This document shows, piece by piece, positions 8,200 to 15,265 of a DNA stretch of 64,000 nt. The position numbers and the translations under genes were made by a program. Origin of the DNA: Streptomyces exfoliatus (GTDB taxonomy: Bacteria; Actinomycetota; Actinomycetes; Streptomycetales; Streptomycetaceae). The notes under the pieces were generated by a model. It ran no database searches, was not told the origin of the DNA, and saw only the letters and a program-made list of their open reading frames with translations. Numbering within the stretch: position 1 is the first letter of the stretch; the number at the start of each line of letters is the position of its first letter. The DNA lies in assembly GCF_000725545.1 (NCBI RefSeq), contig NZ_JNZP01000010.1, positions 201,639 to 265,638 of the forward strand. The letters run 5' to 3'.

Positions 8200-9441
8200 T
8201 CAGTCGACGACGTCGATCGTGACCCGGTTGGTCTCGACGCCGGCCGCCGTCACGACCGAGACCTCCACGAGGCCCGGCTCCACGTCCGCCGGGAGCGGGA
8301 CGGTCAGGGCCGCGTCGGTGGGGTTGGCGAACCCGCCCGGGACCGGGACCAGCGGCACGTGGGCGTGGACGGGGCCGATGCGGACGACCAGCCGGGTCAG
8401 CGGGTCGGGGGCGCCGGCGCCTGGCGGGACGAAGCCGCAGCCTCGGATCTCGATGTCGTCGCCCGTCCGGATCGGGGCGTCGAGGTCACCCGCCTCACGG
8501 GACCGGACCACGGAGTGGATCGTGGGGCGGACGCCCTCGGTGGACTTCGAGGCCAGGTGCCAGGCGGCGGAGACGCCGAGGAGGAGTACCAGGGACCAGG
8601 GCACCTGGGGGAGCCCGTCGGGGTGGCGGGCGAGCCCGACGGCGGTCAGGACCAGGACGGAGCCGGAGACGAGGAGGTACTGGACGTCGGCGAGGCAGGC
8701 ACGACCGCTGTCGTCGCAAAGCAGATCGGCGGCGCGCGGACGGTCGGCGCGCACCTTCTGGAGGCGGCGGGACGCGATCCCCGCCGTGACGACGAGACGG
8801 GCGGTCACGGAGACGGCCGACACCAGGGCGAGGACGGTCAGCAGACCGGCACCGCGTGCCAGACCGAAGGCGCTCGCGCCAGGCGCGAGGAAGGCCAGGA
8901 AGAGGAGGGTGTATCCGAGGATCAGGAGCCAGGCGGCGGCGACGGCGCGGGTGGTGGAGAGCCGGTTGTCCTCGCCGATCAGGGGGGCGAGGAGACCGCC
9001 GCGGGAGCGGTGGGCGTGGGCGGCGACGCTGAGGAGGGCGGCGAGGACCAGGGCGGTGCAGAGTCCGGCCGTGCGGGCGCCGGTCCAGCCGCTCGCGACG
9101 GCGGTGAGGGCCTGGCCGAGGAGGAGGGCGAGGACGGCGCCCCAGACGGCGCCGAGGCTGCCGCGCCGCACCCGGTCGAGCCAGGCCACCCCGGCCTCCC
9201 GGCCGTGGGCGGAGACCGCGCGGGCGGACTGGGCGAGCTCGTCGGAGACCCATTGGCGGGCGGCGACCGGCGAGTGGGCGACGGCCGCGGGGACGCCGTG
9301 GCCCGCGGCGAGTTCGTCGCGCCGGGCGAGGAAGGCGGCGACGGCGCGACGGTGGCCTGCCTGTCCGCAGTGGGCGCAGCCCGCGCAGGCCGTCGCGTGC
9401 TCGCCGTACTGTCTCGCCTCTTGAACCGCCACGGTGCTCAC
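8200..9441 (-). CDS. Conserved membrane protein with N-terminal Cys cluster and C-terminal Ig-like segment
   Basis: I do not recognise a named family for this 413-residue protein. The N-terminus carries CAGCAHCGQAGH (residues about 19-30), a compact Cys/His cluster that could bind zinc. A cytosolic helix and about eight hydrophobic segments follow between residues 95 and 300, with loops rich in Arg. The C-terminal roughly 100 residues (from about PIRTGDDIEIRGCGF) look like an IPT/TIG or Ig-like beta domain ending NRVTIDVVD. The start is the GTG at 9441. It stands alone between DoxX and the class II aldolase gene on the same strand. Confidence 0.75.
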   Translation of the reverse strand: MSTVAVQEARQYGEHATACAGCAHCGQAGHRRAVAAFLARRDELAAGHGVPAAVAHSPVAARQWVSDELAQSARAVSAHGREAGVAWLDRVRRGSLGAVWGAVLALLLGQALTAVASGWTGARTAGLCTALVLAALLSVAAHAHRSRGGLLAPLIGEDNRLSTTRAVAAAWLLILGYTLLFLAFLAPGASAFGLARGAGLLTVLALVSAVSVTARLVVTAGIASRRLQKVRADRPRAADLLCDDSGRACLADVQYLLVSGSVLVLTAVGLARHPDGLPQVPWSLVLLLGVSAAWHLASKSTEGVRPTIHSVVRSREAGDLDAPIRTGDDIEIRGCGFVPPGAGAPDPLTRLVVRIGPVHAHVPLVPVPGGFANPTDAALTVPLPADVEPGLVEVSVVTAAGVETNRVTIDVVD

Positions 9442-9608
9442 TTCCCGAGCTCACTTCACGACACGTACCGGTGCGGCCCTGGGGTCAACCGGCCGATGAT
9501 TCCACGGAATTGTGTCGTACTGGCGGCTCCCGCGCGTGCCGCGTGCGCCCCGCCGGGGAGTGATTGCCGCGCCATCTCATTGACGTACAGAAGGGTGAAG
9601 CGATGGTG

Positions 9609-10397
9609 TTACGACAGGAGTTCGGGCTCCGCTCGGCTGATCCTGCGCCAGAGGGGCTGGTAGTTGATCCAGGCGACGAGGTCGCTGCCGAGCTGTTCGC
9701 GGGTGGCGACGGCCTCGCGGTGGTCGATCAGGACCGGTTTGCCGGCCGCCCGCGCGGTCAGCTGTACCTGGGCGCAGCGTTCCAGGGCGATGAACCACCA
9801 GGCCGCCGCGTCGACGGAGGAGCCGACGGTGAGGAGTCCGTGGTTGCGGAGCACGATCGCCTTGAACGCGCCCAGGGCGACGGCGATCCGGCGGGCCTCC
9901 TCGGTGTCGACGGTGACTCCGGTGTAGGCGTCGTAGAGGGCGTGGTCCTGGTAGAAGGCGCAGGCCTCCTGGGTGATCGGGTCGAGGAGTTCGCCGAGTG
10001 CGGCCAGGGCACGTCCGTGGAGGGAGTGGGTGTGGGCGACGGCGACGGCGTCGGGCCGGGCCCGGTGGACCGCGGCGTGCACGGTGAACGCGGCCTGGTT
10101 GACGTGCCGGCCGCCCCGGAGGACCTGTCCTTCGCCGTTGACCAGGATGAGGTCGCCCGCGGCCACCTCCTCGAACGGGGCGCCGAAGGGGTTCACCCAG
10201 AAACAGTCGGGGTACTCGGGGTCGCGGGCGGTGATGTGGCCCGAGACGCCCTCCTCGTAGCCGAACCGTCCGAAGAGCCTGAGCGCGCCCGCGAGCCGCT
10301 GTTTGCGGTGGACGCGTTCCTCCTCCGCCGTCGCGTGGACGGGCGGCATGGCGAAGTGGAGCCGGTCGAGGGGGACGGGGTCGGGTATCACGCTCAT
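9609..10397 (-). CDS. Class II aldolase/adducin family protein
   Basis: This 262-residue enzyme is of the class II aldolase/adducin fold (fuculose-phosphate aldolase, ribulose-phosphate epimerase and related lyases). Metal ligands expected for the family are visible in VAHTHSLHGRALA and RNHGLLTVGSSVD. The substrate-binding GVSGHITARDP and WVNPFGAPFEEV are also present, close to the decarboxylase-like or alpha-adducin-like members. The tail INYQPLWRRI is typical of the actinobacterial branch. The substrate cannot be deduced. The neighbours guaA and the membrane protein give no pathway clue. Confidence 0.88.
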   Translation of the reverse strand: MSVIPDPVPLDRLHFAMPPVHATAEEERVHRKQRLAGALRLFGRFGYEEGVSGHITARDPEYPDCFWVNPFGAPFEEVAAGDLILVNGEGQVLRGGRHVNQAAFTVHAAVHRARPDAVAVAHTHSLHGRALAALGELLDPITQEACAFYQDHALYDAYTGVTVDTEEARRIAVALGAFKAIVLRNHGLLTVGSSVDAAAWWFIALERCAQVQLTARAAGKPVLIDHREAVATREQLGSDLVAWINYQPLWRRISRAEPELLS

Positions 10398-10451
10398 GCG
10401 CCGGAAGGTAACGCCCGGCCGGGCAAGTCACCAGAGCCCGGACACGACGAA

Positions 10452-10481
10452 GCCGCCGCCCCGGTTGCCCGGGACGGCGGC
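10452..10481 (-). terminator. Rho-independent-type terminator of guaA
   Basis: A 13-base-pair stem with one mismatch (arms 10452-10464 and 10469-10481, loop TTGC) starts 22 bases beyond the guaA stop on the minus strand. There is no strong U tract, which is common for Streptomyces terminators. Confidence 0.65.
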
Positions 10482-10502
10482 CTCACACACGTGCGGGAGC
10501 GA

Positions 10503-12104
10503 CTACTCCCACTCGATGGTGCCCGGCGGCTTGCTGGTGACGTCGAGGACGACGCGGTTGACGTCGGCGACCTCGTTGGTGATGCGGGTGGAGATCTTGG
10601 CCAGCACGTCGTACGGCAGACGCGACCAGTCGGCCGTCATGGCGTCCTCGGAGGAGACGGGACGCAGCACGATCGGGTGGCCGTAGGTGCGGCCGTCGCC
10701 CTGGACGCCCACGGAGCGGACGTCGGCGAGCAGGACGACCGGGCACTGCCAGATCTCGCGGTCGAGGCCGGCCGCGGTGAGCTCCTCGCGGGCGATGGCG
10801 TCGGCCTCGCGCAGCAGGTCCAGGCGCTCCTTGGTGACCTCGCCGACGATGCGGATGCCGAGGCCGGGGCCGGGGAACGGCTGGCGCTGGACGATCTCCT
10901 CGGGCAGGCCGAGCTCCTGGCCGACCATGCGGACCTCGTCCTTGAAGAGCTGGCGCAGCGGCTCGACGAGCTCGAACTCCAGGTCCTCGGGGAGGCCGCC
11001 CACGTTGTGGTGGGACTTGATGTTGGCGGTGCCGGTGCCGCCGCCGGACTCGACGATGTCCGGGTAGAGCGTGCCCTGGACGAGGAAGGCGACGTCCTCG
11101 CCGGTGCCCGCCGACTCGGCGACGATCTCGGCCTGCGCCTGCTCGAAGACGCGGATGAACTCGCGGCCGATGATCTTCCGCTTGGTCTCCGGGTCGGAGA
11201 CGCCGGCGAGGGCGTCGAGGAAACGCTCCTGCGCGTCGACGACCTTCAGCTGGACGCCGGTGGCGGCCACGAAGTCCTTCTCGACCTGCTCGGTCTCGTT
11301 CTTGCGCATGAGGCCGTGGTCGACGTACACGCAGGTGAGCTGCGAGCCGATGGCCTTCTGCACGAGCGCGGCGGCCACGGCGGAGTCGACGCCACCGGAG
11401 AGACCGCAGATGGCGCGCTTGTCGCCGACCTGGGCGCGGATGGCCGCGACCTGCTCCTCGATCACGTTGCCCGTGGTCCAGCTCGGCTCGATGCCGGCGC
11501 CGCGGTACAGGAAGTGCTCCAGGATCTGCTGGCCGTGCGTGGAGTGCAGCACCTCGGGGTGGTACTGGACGCCGTACAGCTTCTTCTCGTCGTTCTCGAA
11601 GGCGGCGACCGGCACGACGTCCGTGGACGCGGTGACGGAGAAGCCCTCGGGAGCGGCGGAGCAGGCGTCGCCGTGCGACATCCACACGGACTGCTCGACG
11701 GGGGTGCCCTCGAAGAGGGTGGAACCGGCCTTGGAGACGTGCAGCGGGGTCCGGCCGTACTCGCGGGCGCCGGTGTTGTCGACGGTGCCACCGAGGGTCG
11801 TCGCCATCAGCTGGAAGCCGTAGCACATGCCGAAGACGGGGATGCCCGCCTCGAAGAGGGCGCGGTCGAGACGAGGGGCGTTCTCCGCGTACACGGAGGA
11901 CGGGCCGCCGGAGAGGATGATCGCCTTCGGGTTCTTGGCCAGCATCTCGGCCACCGGCATGGTGGACGGGACGATCTCGCTGTAGACCCGGGCCTCACGG
12001 ACGCGGCGGGCGATGAGCTGGGCGTACTGGGCGCCGAAGTCGACAACGAGGACTACGTCCGGGTTGGAGACGTCGGGCGCGGCAGCGGGAGTCGCTGATG
12101 ACAC
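10503..12104 (-). CDS. guaA: GMP synthase (glutamine-hydrolysing)
   Basis: GuaA converts XMP, glutamine and ATP to GMP, the last step of guanine nucleotide synthesis. The 533 residues comprise a class I glutamine amidotransferase domain (about 15-210) and an ATP-pyrophosphatase plus dimerisation domain. The nucleophile Cys lies in FGMCYGFQ and the His-Glu pair in [12 protein letters not shown]. The PP-loop is [12 protein letters not shown]. The C-terminal [24 protein letters not shown] is the canonical ending. The GTG at 12104 is the start. guaB and guaB3 lie 17-19 kb away in the same window. Confidence 0.98.
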   Translation of the reverse strand: MSSATPAAAPDVSNPDVVLVVDFGAQYAQLIARRVREARVYSEIVPSTMPVAEMLAKNPKAIILSGGPSSVYAENAPRLDRALFEAGIPVFGMCYGFQLMATTLGGTVDNTGAREYGRTPLHVSKAGSTLFEGTPVEQSVWMSHGDACSAAPEGFSVTASTDVVPVAAFENDEKKLYGVQYHPEVLHSTHGQQILEHFLYRGAGIEPSWTTGNVIEEQVAAIRAQVGDKRAICGLSGGVDSAVAAALVQKAIGSQLTCVYVDHGLMRKNETEQVEKDFVAATGVQLKVVDAQERFLDALAGVSDPETKRKIIGREFIRVFEQAQAEIVAESAGTGEDVAFLVQGTLYPDIVESGGGTGTANIKSHHNVGGLPEDLEFELVEPLRQLFKDEVRMVGQELGLPEEIVQRQPFPGPGLGIRIVGEVTKERLDLLREADAIAREELTAAGLDREIWQCPVVLLADVRSVGVQGDGRTYGHPIVLRPVSSEDAMTADWSRLPYDVLAKISTRITNEVADVNRVVLDVTSKPPGTIEWE

Positions 12105-12208
12105 TACGGCGGCCTTCCGGCGGTAGGGAGCGTCCCCCGAGAGGGGGGTTATTTGTCGATTCTACCGGCGCGCCGCCGTCGCTTTTCGTCTCACCATCCG
12201 AACCCGGT

Positions 12209-12239
12209 TTGCCCCGCGCTCGTCGGCGGGGTCCATACT
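12209..12239 (+). promoter_or_regulatory. Probable promoter giving a leaderless leader-peptide transcript
   Basis: TTGCCC at 12209-12214 and CATACT at 12234-12239 could be -35 and -10 boxes, although the 19-base spacer is slightly long. The -10 box ends six bases before the ATG at 12246, so transcription would begin at or very near the start codon. Leaderless mRNAs are common in Streptomyces. Confidence 0.45.
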
Positions 12240-12245
12240 GTCGGC

Positions 12246-12317
12246 ATGCGTGAGTTCACGACCTTCGTCTTTACCTATGGCAACCGGCCCACCGGCTGCC
12301 ATGGTCGTGCTGCTTGA
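12246..12317 (+). CDS. Phe/Tyr-rich leader peptide of the chorismate mutase gene
   Basis: This 23-codon reading frame begins MREFTTFVFTYG and ends with a TGA at 12315-12317. Three Phe codons and one Tyr codon fall within eleven residues, right after the start. A strong hairpin followed by a T-rich run begins 25 bases after its stop. The next gene is a chorismate mutase, the first committed step to Phe and Tyr. This is the classic arrangement of ribosome-mediated attenuation. No ribosome site is visible, in line with a leaderless message. Confidence 0.7.
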   Translation: MREFTTFVFTYGNRPTGCHGRAA

Positions 12318-12341
12318 GCAACTGACAAGCGACTTCCCAGG

Positions 12342-12378
12342 CGCCCCGGGCCGACAGGCCCGGGGCGTTCTGCGTTTT
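12342..12378 (+). terminator. Attenuator terminator ahead of chorismate mutase
   Basis: A perfect 11-base-pair stem (CGCCCCGGGCC at 12342-12352, loop GACA, GGCCCGGGGCG at 12357-12367) is followed by TTCTGCGTTTT. An upstream segment CGGCCC, near 12285-12290 inside the leader peptide, is complementary to GGGCCG at 12348-12353. It could act as an antiterminator when a ribosome stalls. A small GCTTG/CAAGC hairpin (12312-12330) overlaps the leader stop. Confidence 0.7.
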
Positions 12379-12425
12379 CCGGGCCGGGTCGCTCCGGGGC
12401 ATCCGACACCACGAGGAGCCCAGCC

Positions 12426-12716
12426 ATGACCGCCCTGACCCAGACCGAGAAGACCGGCGCCCGCACCGACGAGGCGGCGACGCTGATCGGTGACGCCCGG
12501 GAGCGCATCGACGCGCTCGACGACCGGATCATCGGTCTCATCCAGGAACGGATGGCCGTCTCGGCCGTCATTCAGGAGGCCCGGATCTCCTCCGGCGGCC
12601 GCCGGGTGAACCTGGCGCGCGAGATGGAGGTCCTCGGCCACTTCCGGGACGCGCTGGGCAAGCCGGGCACGGCGCTGGCCATGACGATGCTGGAGCTGTG
12701 CCGCGGGCGCATCTGA
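12426..12716 (+). CDS. Chorismate mutase (AroQ type)
   Basis: This 96-residue single-domain, all-helical chorismate mutase converts chorismate to prephenate for Phe and Tyr synthesis. Visible features are GDARERIDALDDRIIGLIQERMAVS, with the Arg and Asp of helix 1, and SGGRRVNLAREMEVLGHFRDALGKPG, with the Lys/Arg-rich loop. It ends in MLELCRGRI. The upstream leader peptide and attenuator (12246-12378) suggest control by charged tRNA-Phe or tRNA-Tyr. There is no fused dehydratase or dehydrogenase domain. Confidence 0.9.
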   Translation: MTALTQTEKTGARTDEAATLIGDARERIDALDDRIIGLIQERMAVSAVIQEARISSGGRRVNLAREMEVLGHFRDALGKPGTALAMTMLELCRGRI

Positions 12717-13233
12717 GTGCCCCCCGGGCTCCCGCGCGAGCGCTCCCCGCGTCCTGCCGGGCGCCCCGCGTGTGAGTGGGCGACCGCATCTGAGTTCGGG
12801 CCCGCTCTCACCCGTACGGCGCGTGACCGGCTCCGGCCCGGCTTCGTTGGTCCGGGTGTCCGTGCCAGCCAGGGGCGGGCCCGTAAGAAACCACGCGTGG
12901 CTTCGCTGGGGCGTGTGGCGTACCTCAGGTACGTCGTGGGACCTCGCACCAGCGCTTTGTGACCGGACAGCAGGGGACAGCAGTCCGGTCACGCAGAAAG
13001 GGCGGTCGGTCCCGGGGACGCCCGGGGCCGGCCGCAACCGGCCGATCTCCCGATCCCTCCCGCTTCCCCTGCCGTCCCCCGTTCCCTTCCTCCCCCACGC
13101 GGCGCGACCCCCCGGCGCCGCCCCGCTCGGCACCGCCGCTGCCCTGACACCGGTGCCGACCCCCGAGGGCCCCGTGCGGCCGCGACCGGAATCGCGGGCA
13201 CGGGGCCCTTGCCCGTACCCACCCGCCTCCGAC
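12717..13233. other. Noncoding region with hairpins; no gene recognised
   Basis: About 0.5 kb follows chorismate mutase with no convincing coding frame. The longest open frame here reads like random GC-rich sequence. Structured elements are GTACCTCAGGTAC near 12919-12932 and a perfect 10-base-pair hairpin at 12959-12992 (GTGACCGGAC, 14-base loop, GTCCGGTCAC). A large hairpin at 13167-13208 has an 11-base-pair outer stem (GGGCCCCGTGC/GCACGGGGCCC) and an inner CCGCGA/TCGCGG stem. It is followed by TTGCCC and could terminate transcription from chorismate mutase. Confidence 0.5.
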
Positions 13234-13247
13234 GTGACGCGCGTCAC
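13234..13247. promoter_or_regulatory. Perfect palindrome resembling a Crp-type operator
   Basis: GTGACGCGCGTCAC is a 14-base perfect palindrome and matches the Streptomyces Crp pattern GTG-N6-GNCAC. It lies 66 bases before a seven-codon open frame (13300-13323) that runs straight into a terminator. Whether Crp binds it is not known. Confidence 0.45.
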
Positions 13248-13299
13248 ACAAAGATCCCGTGCAACCGCTACAACCATCCCGGCCGGTCGTGGGTCATCT

Positions 13300-13323
13300 A
13301 TGCAGCATCACCAAAGCTGGTGA
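13300..13323 (+). CDS. Seven-codon open frame, possible leader peptide or part of a small RNA
   Basis: ATG to TGA encodes MQHHQSW, and the stop codon directly abuts the hairpin at 13324. It is too short to be judged by composition. It is listed because a palindromic operator-like site lies upstream and a strong terminator directly after, so the whole unit could be a roughly 100-base transcript. Confidence 0.25.
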   Translation: MQHHQSW

Positions 13324-13360
13324 GGGCGCTGCACTCGGAGGGGGGTGCAGCGCCCTTTCC
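13324..13360 (+). terminator. Strong terminator hairpin
   Basis: A perfect 11-base-pair stem (GGGCGCTGCAC at 13324-13334, GTGCAGCGCCC at 13345-13355) with a 10-base loop is followed by TTTCC and GTTT. On the plus strand no normal gene lies within 500 bases upstream, so it must end a short or unrecognised transcript. It could also help end the convergent GMC oxidoreductase gene. Confidence 0.65.
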
Positions 13361-13405
13361 GTTTCCGGGGCCTTCCCACCGTCTTCCGCTGCCGGTCCGC
13401 CCGCG

Positions 13406-15226
13406 TCAGACCTTCTTCGGCGGGACCGTCGGCATCCCCAGGAACGGCAGCCGCAGGGCGCCGAAGGCCTCGGCCGGGACCGCGGGCGACTTGGGTTCGA
13501 CCGCGGCGATCCGTACGTACGCCTCGCCCTGTCTCGGTCGCGTGTCCTCCTCGCCCTTGTTCGGCCAGAAGGACATGGCCCGCTCGGCCTGGGCGGTGAT
13601 CGTCAGGGACGGGTTGACGCCGAGGTTGGCGGAGACGGCCGCCCCGTCGACGACGGAGATCCCGGGGTGACCGTAGAGCCGGTGGTACGGGTCGATGACG
13701 CCGGACTCGGCGTCGGCGCCGATCGGGCAGCCACCCAGGAAGTGGGCGGTGAGCGGGGTGCCCATCAGTTCGCCGATGTTGGAGCCGGCGAAACCGTTGA
13801 TCTCCTCGGCGAGGAGGGTGGCGGCCCGGGTGGCCTCGGGGATCTGGACCGGGTTCGGCGCCCCGTGTCCCTGGCGGGCCGTGAGCAGGCCCTTTCCGAG
13901 GCCGCCGGGCTTGCGGTAGGTCGTGAGGGAGTTGTCGAGGGACTGCATGACCAGACCGATGATGGTCCGCTCCGACCAGTGCCAGTTGGAGAGCGAGCGC
14001 GCGGCCTGCGTGGGGTGCTTGAGCAGGTTGAGGAGCCAGTTGCGCACCCGGTGGGCCCCGTAGGGGACCTGGAGGACGGTCAGGCTGCCCATGGAGTTCG
14101 AGCCCCTGCCGTACCGCACCGGCTCGATGTGGGTGTGGGCGTCGGGGTGGACGGAGGAGGTGATGGCGACGCCCTTGGTGAAGTCGGCCTTCTCCCTGCC
14201 GTGCTTCTTGCGGTAGCGACGGTCGGTCGTCTGCGCGCCGACGAGACCCTCGGAGTTGGTGCGCGTGAGTTCGCCGAGCCGGCGCGAGATCCGGGGCAGC
14301 AGTCCGCTGTCCTTCATCCGGTGCAGCAGGGTCTGGGTGCCGTACGTGCCGGCCGCGATCACCACGCGGCGGGCGGTGAACGTCCTTCCCTTCCCCTTCC
14401 TCCGCCGGTCGGTGGGCAGGGTCTTCACCGCGAAGCCGCCCCGCGAGTCCTCGGTGACGGTGACGACCGTGGTCATGGGGTGGACGGTCGCGCCCGCCTT
14501 CTCGGCGAGGTGGAGGTAGTTCTCGTTGAGGGTGTTCTTGGCGCCGTGACGGCAGCCGGTCATGCACTCGCCGCACTCGGTGCAGGCGCGCCGGGCCGGG
14601 CCGGCGCCGCCGAAGTAGGGGTCGGCGACCTCGGCGCCGGGCTTGGCCTTCGCCGTACCGACACCATCCTCGCCGACGGCGTCGCGGCCGTCACCGAAGA
14701 AGACGCCGACCGGCGCCATGTGGAAGGTGTCGCCGATGCCCATCGCCTGGGCGGCCGCCTTGAGGTGCACGTCGGAGGGGGTCGTCGTCGGGTTGAGCCG
14801 GACGCCGAGCATCCGCTGGGCCTGGTCGTAGTACGGCCGCAACTCGTCCTGCCAGTCCGTGATGTCCTTCCACTGCGGGTCGTCGAAGAACGGCTTGGGC
14901 GGTACGTAGAGGGTGTTGGCGTAGTTGAGGGAGCCGCCGCCGACGCCGGCGCCCGCGAGCACCATGACGTTGCCGAGCAGGTGGATGCGCTGGATGCCGT
15001 AGAGGCCGAGCGCCGGGGCCCAGAGGAAGTTCTTCACGTCCCAGGAGTTCTTCGGCAGGCTCGCGCGGGTGAAGCGGCGCCCGGCCTCCAGGACGCCGAC
15101 CCGGTAGCCCTTCTCGGTGAGGCGGAGGGCGGTGACCGAACCGCCGAAGCCGGAGCCGACGACGAGGACGTCGTAGTCGTACGCGCTGTCCTCGTCCTGA
15201 TTCTGGGCAGGGGGTACCACGGTCAT
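13406..15226 (-). CDS. GMC-family oxidoreductase, ChoD-like
   Basis: This 606-residue FAD-dependent oxidoreductase belongs to the glucose-methanol-choline family, in the branch containing mycobacterial ChoD. The FAD-binding motif is DVLVVGSGFGGSVTALRL with the acidic VLEAGR after it. The central CTECGECMTGCRHGAKNT has four closely spaced cysteines (C-x2-C-x3-C-x3-C) like an iron-sulfur or zinc-binding patch. C-terminal GGCPIGADAESGVIDPYHRLYG, then VVDGAAVSANLGVNPSLTITAQAERA, is the GMC C-terminal signature. The true substrate is uncertain; cholesterol oxidase activity should not be assumed. It is followed downstream by the terminator region and lies 39 bases after the dehydrogenase gene, so the two probably form an operon. 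Confidence 0.9.
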   Translation of the reverse strand: MTVVPPAQNQDEDSAYDYDVLVVGSGFGGSVTALRLTEKGYRVGVLEAGRRFTRASLPKNSWDVKNFLWAPALGLYGIQRIHLLGNVMVLAGAGVGGGSLNYANTLYVPPKPFFDDPQWKDITDWQDELRPYYDQAQRMLGVRLNPTTTPSDVHLKAAAQAMGIGDTFHMAPVGVFFGDGRDAVGEDGVGTAKAKPGAEVADPYFGGAGPARRACTECGECMTGCRHGAKNTLNENYLHLAEKAGATVHPMTTVVTVTEDSRGGFAVKTLPTDRRRKGKGRTFTARRVVIAAGTYGTQTLLHRMKDSGLLPRISRRLGELTRTNSEGLVGAQTTDRRYRKKHGREKADFTKGVAITSSVHPDAHTHIEPVRYGRGSNSMGSLTVLQVPYGAHRVRNWLLNLLKHPTQAARSLSNWHWSERTIIGLVMQSLDNSLTTYRKPGGLGKGLLTARQGHGAPNPVQIPEATRAATLLAEEINGFAGSNIGELMGTPLTAHFLGGCPIGADAESGVIDPYHRLYGHPGISVVDGAAVSANLGVNPSLTITAQAERAMSFWPNKGEEDTRPRQGEAYVRIAAVEPKSPAVPAEAFGALRLPFLGMPTVPPKKV

Positions 15227-15265
15227 GGCTCTCCTCGTACGAAAAGGGGTGAAAAGGAAAGGGCG

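Noticed and set aside
12772..13323. A 183-codon open frame after chorismate mutase
   Set aside because: Low-complexity Pro/Ser/Arg sequence with no plausible ribosome site. It spans several hairpins, so the region is treated as noncoding.
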